A stretch of DNA of 64,000 bases from Polycyclovorans sp. (GTDB lineage Bacteria; Pseudomonadota; Gammaproteobacteria; Nevskiales; Nevskiaceae): NCBI GenBank assembly GCA_002706265.1, contig PAKU01000019.1, forward strand, positions 77,858 through 141,857. The letters run 5' to 3'. Shown here one piece after another: positions 53,140-62,048 of the stretch. The notes under the pieces are model-generated. The model was given only the letters and a program-made list of their open reading frames with translations. It ran no database searches and was not told the DNA's origin. Position numbers and translations under genes: made by a program. Within the stretch, counting starts at the first letter, position 1, and the number at the start of each line of letters is the position of its first letter.

Positions 53140-54519
53140 TCAAGCGTCGATATTGAGCTTCTTGATGCGATACCGCAGGGCACGAAAACTCATGCCCAGC
53201 AGTGCGGCGGCGCGGGTCTTGTTGAAGCGGGCGCGCTGCAGGGCGTCGAGGATGGCGCGCCGCTCGATGGCCTCGACCTGATCGTCCAGCGACGCCTCCC
53301 CGGCCGGCGCGGTGGCTGCCGCCGCCGGTTCATCGACAGGGGGGGCGTCTGCCGGGGCGCGCGGGTGCCGCAGTTGCAGGTCGTGGGTGTCGATCGCGCC
53401 GCCGTCGCTGAGGGTCAGCGCACGTTCCAGAATGTTCTCCAGTTCGCGCACGTTGCCGGGAAAGCGGTAGGCGGCCAGTGCCGCCAGCGCCTCGGGGGTG
53501 ACCGGCGGCGGGCTGACCAGGCCGTGGCGAGCGGCCAGCTGTGTCAGGCAGTGGGTCACCAGCGCCGGGATGTCTTCCGGGTGCTCGCGCAGCGCGGGCG
53601 TATGCACTTCAATCACATTGAGGCGGTAGTACAGGTCCTGGCGAAACTGGCCGCGCTGCACCGCCTCGTCCAGCTTCTGGTGGGTGGCCGAGATGATGCG
53701 CACGTTCACCGGCAGTTCCAGCTCGGCGCCCACCGGACGCACCTGGCGTTCCTGAAGCGCCCGCAGCAGTTTGACCTGCATCGACAGGGGCAGATCGGCG
53801 ACCTCGTCAAGAAACAGGGTGCCGCCCTCGGCGGCCTGGAAAAAGCCGGCCTTGTCGCGCACCGCGCCCGTGAAGGCGCCCTTGAGGTGGCCGAAGAACT
53901 CGCTCTCCATCAGGTCGGGCGGAATGGCGCCGCAGTTGACCGGGACGAACGGGGCTTCGGCCCGCGCGCTGCTCAGGTGAATCTGGCGCGCCACCAGTTC
54001 CTTGCCGGTGCCGGACTCGCCGCCGATGTGGACCGGGGCCTGGGAGCGCCCCAGCCGCTGCACCAGGGCGCGCAGCGCCACCATGCTGGGGTGGGTGCCC
54101 AGCAGCAGCGCGGCGCCGGGGTCTGGCGCGGCGTTCTGCGGGCACAGCGCCAGCGCGCTGTGCACCAGCTTGCGCAGCACCGCCAGATCCAGCGGTTTGC
54201 TGACAAAGTCGAAGGCGCCGGCCTTGAGGCTTTCCACCGCCAGCTCGGTGTTGCCGTGGGCGGTGATGACCGCGACCGGCAGGTCGGGATGCTGCGCATG
54301 CAGATGGTGCACCAGGTCGAGCCCGCTGCCGTCCGGCAGGCGCATGTCGGTGATGCAGAAATCGAACGTCTGTTCGGCCAGCCGTGCCCGCGCATCGCTC
54401 AGGCTGTTGGCGGCCTGGGTTTGCAGGCCCATGCGGGCCAGGGTGATTTCCAGCAGTTCGCACAGATCGACTTCGTCGTCGACGATCAGCACACGGCGGG
54501 CGGGCATCGAGGCGGGCAT
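53140..54519 (-). CDS. pilR: Sigma-54-dependent response regulator PilR
   Basis: 459 residues. Receiver domain (about 8-120) with D14/D15 and phospho-acceptor D58 (ITDMRLPDGSG), AAA+ domain with Walker A GESGTGKE and the sigma-54-contacting GAFTGA loop, and a Fis-type helix-turn-helix at the end (NKTRAAALLGMSFRALRYRIKKL). In Pseudomonas PilR activates pilin transcription. pilA is not next to it here; amtB is, so a role in nitrogen control cannot be excluded. Start at 54519; an ATG at 54507 is possible. Confidence 0.9.
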   Translation of the reverse strand: MPASMPARRVLIVDDEVDLCELLEITLARMGLQTQAANSLSDARARLAEQTFDFCITDMRLPDGSGLDLVHHLHAQHPDLPVAVITAHGNTELAVESLKAGAFDFVSKPLDLAVLRKLVHSALALCPQNAAPDPGAALLLGTHPSMVALRALVQRLGRSQAPVHIGGESGTGKELVARQIHLSSARAEAPFVPVNCGAIPPDLMESEFFGHLKGAFTGAVRDKAGFFQAAEGGTLFLDEVADLPLSMQVKLLRALQERQVRPVGAELELPVNVRIISATHQKLDEAVQRGQFRQDLYYRLNVIEVHTPALREHPEDIPALVTHCLTQLAARHGLVSPPPVTPEALAALAAYRFPGNVRELENILERALTLSDGGAIDTHDLQLRHPRAPADAPPVDEPAAAATAPAGEASLDDQVEAIERRAILDALQRARFNKTRAAALLGMSFRALRYRIKKLNIDA

Positions 54520-54530
54520 GGGGCGACAGC

Positions 54531-56108
54531 TTACGTCGGTGCGCTGGCGAATCGGATGCGAAAGCGCGTGCCGCGCGGCTGTTCGAGATAACGCAGTTGT
54601 GCCTGGTTGAGCTCGCACAGCTCGCGGGACAGGTACAGGCCCAGCCCGATGCCGCGCGGCGAGGTGGAGACGAAGGGCTCGAAAATGCGTTCGCGCATGG
54701 CCGGGTCGATGCCGGGCCCGGCGTCGCAAATGTCCAGCCAGGTGACACCACGGCTGTCGCGCCCGCTGAGCACGTCAACCCGTCGACCGGGCGCGTGCTC
54801 GGCGGCGTTCTCCCAGAGGTTGTGCAGCACCTGCTGCAGGTGCGCCGGGTCGCAGCGCACCTGCCGCGCGGTGCTGGCCTTGTGGTGGTGAATGACCTGC
54901 GCGGCGGTCAGGGGCTGCTCGCGGTAGGCGCCCAGGGCCTGCTCCACGCAGCGGTCGAGGTCGATGACCGGAATGGGGTGGTCGTGCGGGCGGGCAAGGT
55001 CGAGCACGTCGCGAATGATGCGATCGATGCGCGTGCCGTGGCGCTGAATCATGTCCAGCAGTTTGTGCTGCCCGGCATCGAGCCGCTCGTCTTCGGCCAG
55101 CAGTTGCCCGGCCTGGGTGATGGCCGACAGGGGATTGCGGATTTCGTGCGCAATGCTGGCGCTGAGCCGTCCCAGCGCCGCGAGCTTGAGTTGCCGCGCC
55201 TGCTCCTGCAATTGCCAGGCGTCGTCGAGCAGGATCAGCGTCGCGCCGCGGGCATCGGCGCCCAGGGGTGAAAACCGGGGCACCAGTTCGCCGTCACGGC
55301 CTGGCATGCGGATCGGTCCCTGTGCCAGCACGCTGCCACTGCGCCAGGTTTGCCAGGCCTGCTCCAGGGCCGGCGCAATGCTGTGCAATGAGACCGGCCC
55401 GGCCGCTGCAGCCCCCAGAAAGTGGCGTGCCGCCTCGTTGGTGAGCCGCAGGGTTCCCTCGCCATCGACCACCACGACGCCGGTCTGCATGGTGCCGATG
55501 ATGCTTTCGTTGAGTTGCGACAGGTCGGCCAGCGCGGTGCCTGCCTGCGCGGCCTTGGCCTCGCTGCGCCGCGCGCGCGCCGCCACGGTCGACGCCGCTG
55601 CCGTACTGGCAAACAGCATCAGGCCCAGCACCCCGGTGCTGGTGATGTCGGGTGTCGACAGCGGCCGGCCGAGATGGCGCAGAAATTCCTCGCCGAACAT
55701 CATCAGCGTGCCCATCGATGCACAGACCAGCGCCATGCGCGTGCCCAGCAGCAGGGCCGCGACAATCATCGGGGTGATCAGCAAGATGCCCAGGCCGCTC
55801 TGGATGCCGCCGGTGGCGTAGACCAGCGCGGCCACGCCAAGGGCGTCCACCGCAAACTGCACGCCCATCTGCAGGGGGCTGCGCGGCCGGCGGTAGAGCA
55901 CCGGGGCCAGCATCAGCAGCGCGGCAACGGCATAGGCGCGGCTGATCTGGCGGAACAGGCCGGCGTCGACCTGCTCGAACACCTGCAGGCTGATGCCCGA
56001 CTCCAGCGCGCCCAGCAGCGCGCCAATCAACACCAGCCGGTAGAGGGTCAGCGCCCGCAGGGCGCGCCAGTCCTCGATGCCGCCACTGCGCAAACTCACT
56101 GGTGGCAT
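54531..56108 (-). CDS. pilS: Sensor histidine kinase PilS
   Basis: 525 residues. Five or six membrane helices in the first 175 residues, a PAS-like segment (about 205-300), and a HisKA domain with H321 in ASIAHEIRNP, then an ATPase domain with NLWENAAEHAP and GIGLGLYLSREL. The membrane layout matches PilS rather than soluble NtrB. It lies 11 bases upstream of pilR and overlaps the zinc-ribbon gene by 13 bases. Confidence 0.9.
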   Translation of the reverse strand: MPPVSLRSGGIEDWRALRALTLYRLVLIGALLGALESGISLQVFEQVDAGLFRQISRAYAVAALLMLAPVLYRRPRSPLQMGVQFAVDALGVAALVYATGGIQSGLGILLITPMIVAALLLGTRMALVCASMGTLMMFGEEFLRHLGRPLSTPDITSTGVLGLMLFASTAAASTVAARARRSEAKAAQAGTALADLSQLNESIIGTMQTGVVVVDGEGTLRLTNEAARHFLGAAAAGPVSLHSIAPALEQAWQTWRSGSVLAQGPIRMPGRDGELVPRFSPLGADARGATLILLDDAWQLQEQARQLKLAALGRLSASIAHEIRNPLSAITQAGQLLAEDERLDAGQHKLLDMIQRHGTRIDRIIRDVLDLARPHDHPIPVIDLDRCVEQALGAYREQPLTAAQVIHHHKASTARQVRCDPAHLQQVLHNLWENAAEHAPGRRVDVLSGRDSRGVTWLDICDAGPGIDPAMRERIFEPFVSTSPRGIGLGLYLSRELCELNQAQLRYLEQPRGTRFRIRFASAPT

Positions 56109-56305
56109 TGGGGGCAGGTGCCACCGTTGTCCAGGCTTGCCTTGGGCACGTGCACGCCGCAGTGCGGGCACTGGGTGACCTGCTCGAACGGCTCGGGGCC
56201 ATCTGCATCGGCCTCGGGCCCCGGCCCGCGAAGCTGGCGCAGGCCGATGCGCACCAGTTGGGCAATGATCAGCAGGGCGGCAATGATGAGAATCAGGCGG
56301 AACAT
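56096..56305 (-). CDS. Small membrane-anchored zinc-ribbon protein (PP0621-like)
   Basis: 69 residues. One membrane helix (about 3-22, LILIIAALLIIAQLVRIGL) and a zinc ribbon with CPHC (about 46-49) and CPQC (near 65-68). Such proteins lie upstream of pilS in many gammaproteobacteria; their function is unknown. It overlaps the start of pilS by 13 bases, suggesting coupling. The longer frame upstream is not supported. Confidence 0.85.
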   Translation of the reverse strand: MFRLILIIAALLIIAQLVRIGLRQLRGPGPEADADGPEPFEQVTQCPHCGVHVPKASLDNGGTCPQCHQ

Positions 56306-56524
56306 CGTTGGTTTTCCAGTGAGGGCGTGGCGGTGGGTCGCAGGGCGATTCCAGGTGCGCCGGTCGCGCGTGGGGGCGGGCAGGCTGAGCCACGTCGCAG
56401 CGTGCAGCAATTCAGCGATGCACCGAATTGTTGCGCCGCGTGCCCCGGGCCGAACCGCCCTGTTGTGGCACCCTTGGGGCAGTTCGTCCAGAATGCGCGC
56501 ACATTTCCGCACCCGGGACCCCAA

Positions 56525-57694
<1,170 letters not shown>

Positions 57695-57699
57695 AGCAC

Positions 57700-58566
57700 A
57701 TGTCGATTCTCGTCAACAAAGACACCAAGGTGATTTGCCAGGGCTTCACCGGCAAGCAGGGCACGTTCCATTCCGAGCAGGCGATTGCCTACGGCACCCA
57801 GCTGGTCGGCGGCGTGTCGCCGGGCAAGGGCGGCGGCAAGCATCTGGACCGCCCGGTGTTCAACACCGCGCATGACGCCGTCGCCGCCACCGGCGCCGAA
57901 GCCTCGATGATCTACGTGCCGGCGGCCGGTGCCGCCGACGCGATTCTTGAAGCGGCGGACGCCGGCATCAAGGTGATCGTGTGCATCACCGAAGGCATTC
58001 CGGTCAACGACATGGTGCGCGTCAAGGCCGCCCTGGCCGGCGTGGACTGCGTGCTGATCGGACCGAATTGCCCCGGCATCATCACGCCGGGTGAATGCAA
58101 GATTGGCATCATGCCGGGCCACATCCACAAGCCGGGCCGCATCGGCATCGTGTCGCGCAGCGGCACGCTGACCTACGAAACCGTCTACCAGACCACGCAG
58201 AACGGCCTCGGCCAGAGCACCTGCGTCGGGATCGGCGGTGACCCGGTGCGCGGCATGGGCTTCATCGACACCATTGCGCTGTTCGAGGCCGACCCCGCCA
58301 CCGAGGGCATCATCATGGTCGGCGAGATCGGCGGCAGCTCCGAAGAAGAAGCGGCGGCCTACATCAAGGCCAACGTGAAGAAGCCGGTGGTGGCCTACAT
58401 TGCCGGTGTCACCGCGCCCCCGGGCAAGCGCATGGGCCACGCCGGCGCCATCATTGCCGGCGGCAAGGGCACCGCGGACGAGAAGTTCGCGGCGCTGGAA
58501 GCGGCAGGCGTCAAGACCGTGCGCTCGCCTGCGGACCTGGGCGCGGCGATGAAATCGCTGCTCTAA
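57700..58566 (+). CDS. sucD: Succinyl-CoA synthetase alpha subunit
   Basis: 288 residues. It binds CoA and carries the phospho-histidine, about H247 in [15 protein letters not shown]-terminal [24 protein letters not shown] and [21 protein letters not shown] are conserved. It lies 5 bases after sucC and is co-transcribed with it. Confidence 0.98.
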   Translation: MSILVNKDTKVICQGFTGKQGTFHSEQAIAYGTQLVGGVSPGKGGGKHLDRPVFNTAHDAVAATGAEASMIYVPAAGAADAILEAADAGIKVIVCITEGIPVNDMVRVKAALAGVDCVLIGPNCPGIITPGECKIGIMPGHIHKPGRIGIVSRSGTLTYETVYQTTQNGLGQSTCVGIGGDPVRGMGFIDTIALFEADPATEGIIMVGEIGGSSEEEAAAYIKANVKKPVVAYIAGVTAPPGKRMGHAGAIIAGGKGTADEKFAALEAAGVKTVRSPADLGAAMKSLL

Positions 58567-58582
58567 TCAGCGGATGCAGGCA

Positions 58583-58616
58583 ATCAAAGGCTCGCAACGC
58601 GGGCCTTTGATGTTTC
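58583..58616 (+). terminator. Strong hairpin between sucD and nadE (possible terminator or attenuator)
   Basis: Bases 58583-58595 pair with 58599-58611 (13 bp, one G-T pair, 3-base loop). The following bases TGTTTCTGG give only a poor T tract, and the nadE ribosome site GGAG (58618-58621) starts right after it. It could end sucCD transcripts inefficiently or shape nadE expression. Confidence 0.55.
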
Positions 58617-58631
58617 TGGAGCACGGACAAT

Positions 58632-60260
58632 ATGCAAGCCGAAACCCGCTGGGCGCTGGCACAACTCAACCTCTGGGTGGGGGATGTGGCCGGCAATGTC
58701 GACAAGATCATCCAGGCCGCCGTCGAAGCGCGGGACCGCCACGGCGCCCGCCTGTTGCTGTGCCCGGAACTGGCGCTGCTGGGCTACCCGCCAGATGACC
58801 TGTTGCTGCGCCGGGGCTTGCCGGGGCTGATCGCCGAAGGTCTGCAACGGCTGCAGGACAGCGTTACCGGCATCACCGTGGTGGTCGGCGGGCCGGAGTA
58901 TCACGAGGGGCGCCTGTTCAACGCCGCCTGGGTGCTGCGCGACGGCCGGCGTGTGGCCGGCTACCGCAAGCAGCACCTGCCCAACTACGGCGTGTTTGAT
59001 GAGCGCCGCCATTTCGCCTCGGGCGATCGGCCCTGCGTGTTCGAGCAGGATGGCATCCGCGTGGCGCTCACCATCTGCGAAGACATCTGGGTGCCGGACG
59101 CCTGCGCCCAGGCGCGCGACGCCGGTGCCGAGGTCATTCTGGCCCTCAATGCCTCGCCGTTTGAGCAGGGCAAGGCCCAGGACCGGCTCAAAGTGGCGCA
59201 GCAACGCGTGTCGGAAACCGGCCTGCCGCTGATCTACCTGAACGCCGTGGGCGGGCAGGACGAGGTGGTGTTCGACGGCAACGCGTTTGCCCTGTCGGCC
59301 GCCGGCCAGGTCACCGCCCAGGCGCGGCCATTCACCGAAGAAGTGGTGGCCCTGAGCGTGCGCCGCACCCTGCAGGGCGATGTCGAATGCAGCGGTGAGA
59401 CGCACCCGGCGCCCGAGGCCGACGCGCTGCTCTACAGCGCGCTGGTGCAGGCAACGCGGGATTACGTGAACCGCAATGGTTTTCCGGGTGCGCTGCTGGG
59501 CATGTCGGGCGGCATCGATTCGGCTCTGGTCGCGGCTATTGCCACCGATGCCCTGGGCGCGTCGCGCGTCTGGGGGGTGTCGATGCCGTCGCGTTACACG
59601 CTGGACATGTCGAACGATGATGCGCGGATCGAGGCCGAGGCCCTGGGAATCCGCTATGACCGCATTGCCATCGAGCCGGCCTTTGAAGCCTTCAACGACC
59701 TGCTGGCGCCCTTTTTTGTCGACACCGTGCCGGACGTGACCGAGGAGAATCTCCAGTCACGCAGCCGGGGCGCCTTGCTCATGGCCTTGTCCAACAAGTT
59801 CGGGCACGTGGTGCTGCCTACCGGCAACAAGAGCGAGATGGCCGTGGGCTACGCCACGCTCTACGGCGACATGTGTGGCGGCTTTGCCCCCTTGAAAGAT
59901 GTTTACAAGCAGCAGGTGTACGCGCTGGCGCGCTACCGCAACACGCTGGGTCTGGTGATTCCCGAGCGGGTGCTCACGCGCGCGCCCAGTGCCGAATTGC
60001 GGGCCGATCAGCGCGACGACGATTCCCTGCCGCCGTACGACGTGCTCGACGCAATACTGCAGCGCTACGTCGAGTCGCAGCGCTCCATCCCCGATCTGCT
60101 GGCAGAGGGTTTTGATGAGGCCGACGTGCGCCGGGTGGTGAGCCTGGTGCGGCGTTCCGAATACAAACGTCGCCAGTCGGCCCCCGGCCCCAAGGTGACG
60201 CGCCGCGCCTTCGGTCGCGAGCGGCGGTATCCGATCACGGCCCTGTACGGCGACATCTGA
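58632..60260 (+). CDS. nadE: Glutamine-dependent NAD+ synthetase
   Basis: 542 residues. It makes NAD from nicotinic acid adenine dinucleotide. The N-terminal CN-hydrolase domain (about 1-265) supplies ammonia from glutamine with the Glu-Lys-Cys triad seen in CPELALLGY, YRKQHLPNYG and LTICEDIW. The synthetase domain has the P-loop MSGGIDSALV near 291-299 and LPTGNKSEMAVGY. It begins 65 bases after sucD and converges on mnmC. Confidence 0.97.
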   Translation: MQAETRWALAQLNLWVGDVAGNVDKIIQAAVEARDRHGARLLLCPELALLGYPPDDLLLRRGLPGLIAEGLQRLQDSVTGITVVVGGPEYHEGRLFNAAWVLRDGRRVAGYRKQHLPNYGVFDERRHFASGDRPCVFEQDGIRVALTICEDIWVPDACAQARDAGAEVILALNASPFEQGKAQDRLKVAQQRVSETGLPLIYLNAVGGQDEVVFDGNAFALSAAGQVTAQARPFTEEVVALSVRRTLQGDVECSGETHPAPEADALLYSALVQATRDYVNRNGFPGALLGMSGGIDSALVAAIATDALGASRVWGVSMPSRYTLDMSNDDARIEAEALGIRYDRIAIEPAFEAFNDLLAPFFVDTVPDVTEENLQSRSRGALLMALSNKFGHVVLPTGNKSEMAVGYATLYGDMCGGFAPLKDVYKQQVYALARYRNTLGLVIPERVLTRAPSAELRADQRDDDSLPPYDVLDAILQRYVESQRSIPDLLAEGFDEADVRRVVSLVRRSEYKRRQSAPGPKVTRRAFGRERRYPITALYGDI

Positions 60261-60296
60261 GACCGGGCGACAGACCGGGCACAGGCGGGCGAAGCC

Positions 60297-62045
60297 TCAG
60301 CCCCGACCGGGTGCGTCGCCACCGATGAAACGCGTCGCGCGCAGGGCGTGCTGCAGGTCGCGTGCGAGCGGTACCGGCCGCTGCAGCATCTGTGCCGCGA
60401 GCACTTCGCCCAGTAACGGCGCCCAGACGGCGCCGCGCGAGGCATAGCCGCTCGCCAGCCAGACCGGGCCCGGGGGCTCCTGGGCGTCCAGCCCGTCCAG
60501 CCCGTCCGGCCCGTTCAGCCCGTCGAGGGCGCCCACGGCGGGCAGGCGGTCGGGCCAGGCGGCGCGAAAGCCGACCCAGCCCGCCGTCACGTCGGCGGCG
60601 GTGAGTGCGGCGCCGGTGAGGCGCTGCAGGCGGTCAAGGTTTTCGAGGTGGCTTTGGGGGCGCACTTCGGGGTCGTCATCGCGGTCGTAGCTGGCGCCCA
60701 CCACCGCACGGCCGCCCGGCAGCGGCGCAACATAGCCATCGCCGCACCGGACCGTGTGCAGATCGTGCAGGGCAGCGGCGGCAACGGTGGTGGTCTGGCC
60801 GCGGGTGCGGCTCAGGGGCAGCGACCGCCCCAGCACCGCCGGCGTGGCGCCGGCACAGGCGATGACCACGGCATCGAAGCGCCCGTGCAGGCGCGCCAGC
60901 GTGGGGGCGTGGCTTAGCCGGACGTCAATGTCGGGATGATCAAGCTGCGCGGCGCACCAGGCAGCGGCGTCCAGCGCGCCGCCGTGCACGGCCTCGAACC
61001 AGGCGGGGTCGGCGTCGGGCGCGCTGATCTGGCGCAGCAGCCCGGCCGGCCAGCCCTGCTCGGCCAGCGCGGCGGCCATGCGCAACGGCGCGTCGCCCGG
61101 TTTGCTGCGCTGGTGCACGCCGCAAGGCTGCCAGGCGGGGTGGCCGCGGTAGGCGGTCACCGCGTGCAGAAAGCCCTGCACGCTCAGATTGGAAGCAGTC
61201 GTCGGCCGGCGCGTCAGCCACGGCCGCACCACCATGCGCGGTGCGGCCGATGCGCCGCTGGCGGCGTGCGCGGCCGGGTCGAACACCGTCACCGCCACCC
61301 CGTGGCGTGCCAGCGCGCGGGCCACGCTGCAGCCCGCCAGGCCGGCGCCGAGCACCGCGACCGAGCGGGTCGGGCGGGCAGGTGCGGCCTGGTCCCCTGT
61401 CCAGGTGCCGTGCAGCATCGCGCCGGGTGGCCGATCCGCGGCGTGCGCAAGGGTGGCGCCGCTGGCGGTCAGCGCGTCACGCACCGAGGCGGCGTCGCGG
61501 TCGCAGGCCACCGTGGCGCCCGGCCGTGCCTGTCGGGCCAGGTGTTGGATCAGCGTCGGGGGCGACGCGGCCGGGTCGAGTCCAGCCAGGTGGCAGGCAT
61601 CGAACGGCGTGTCGGCGCTCGCGAGGGCGGTGGCCACATCGTCCAGCCACAGCAGCAGGGTGACGCGGCCGTCATCGAAGTGGCGCAGGTGCGGGCCGCG
61701 GCACGGCAGAGGCCATTGGTCGATCAGTGCGCGGGCAAGGTCGGGGTGCGGGCCGGCGGTGTGATGGCGCCGCAGATCCTCGGGGTGCCAGGGGTGCGGC
61801 GCGAAGGCGACGAAGGTCAGCCGACGGCTGCGTGCGGGGTCGGCCCGCCACGCCGCCCAGGTGGCGAGAAACGTCTGGCCGCTGCCGAAGCCGGTGTCCA
61901 CGACGGTGAACTGCCGGCGGCCCTGCCAACGCTGCGGCAGCTGATGGGCGGCCATGAGCCGCGCGTGCCCGGGTGCAGGCGCTGCGGGCGGAGCGTCGCC
62001 GTGCAGGTCGGCGTAGGTCAGCGCCAGCCGTTCGGTCACCGCCAT
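60297..62045 (-). CDS. mnmC: MnmC with intact FAD domain and decayed methyltransferase domain
   Basis: 582 residues, against 668 in E. coli. MnmC finishes the mnm5-s2U wobble modification of some tRNAs. The C-terminal oxidoreductase domain (about 227-582) has the FAD motif VLGAGLAGCSVARALARHG and the late VGASYDRDDD and ASGYASRG blocks. The N-terminal methyltransferase domain keeps motif I (DTGFGSGQTFLATW, 50-63) but lacks the family's early SxxxGLEET-type region, and the catalytic FLDGFxPxxNPxMW motif reads HLAGLDPAASPPTL (152-165), losing the key Asp. The methyltransferase half is probably inactive. A 9-base tandem repeat adds a GLDG-rich loop. It lies 3 bases after rlmL. Confidence 0.85.
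   Translation of the reverse strand: MAVTERLALTYADLHGDAPPAAPAPGHARLMAAHQLPQRWQGRRQFTVVDTGFGSGQTFLATWAAWRADPARSRRLTFVAFAPHPWHPEDLRRHHTAGPHPDLARALIDQWPLPCRGPHLRHFDDGRVTLLLWLDDVATALASADTPFDACHLAGLDPAASPPTLIQHLARQARPGATVACDRDAASVRDALTASGATLAHAADRPPGAMLHGTWTGDQAAPARPTRSVAVLGAGLAGCSVARALARHGVAVTVFDPAAHAASGASAAPRMVVRPWLTRRPTTASNLSVQGFLHAVTAYRGHPAWQPCGVHQRSKPGDAPLRMAAALAEQGWPAGLLRQISAPDADPAWFEAVHGGALDAAAWCAAQLDHPDIDVRLSHAPTLARLHGRFDAVVIACAGATPAVLGRSLPLSRTRGQTTTVAAAALHDLHTVRCGDGYVAPLPGGRAVVGASYDRDDDPEVRPQSHLENLDRLQRLTGAALTAADVTAGWVGFRAAWPDRLPAVGALDGLNGPDGLDGLDAQEPPGPVWLASGYASRGAVWAPLLGEVLAAQMLQRPVPLARDLQHALRATRFIGGDAPGRG
60486..60521. repeat. Four tandem 9-base units inside mnmC
   Basis: GTCCAGCCC is repeated four times with small changes (60486, 60495, 60504, 60513). 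On the coding strand it gives a GL-NGPDGLDG-LD-like loop. The unit is in frame, so changes in copy number would only change loop length. Confidence 0.85.
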
Positions 62046-62048
62046 GAC

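Noticed and set aside
54531-56108. Calling the two-component pair NtrB/NtrC because amtB is adjacent
   Set aside because: The kinase has five or six membrane helices like PilS, and the PP0621-like gene upstream is a typical pilS neighbour. NtrB is soluble.
56466-56481. TGGCAC followed 10 bases after its GG by GC, upstream of sucC
   Set aside because: The -12 part reads GGGC instead of TTGC, and sucCD is not expected to need sigma-54.
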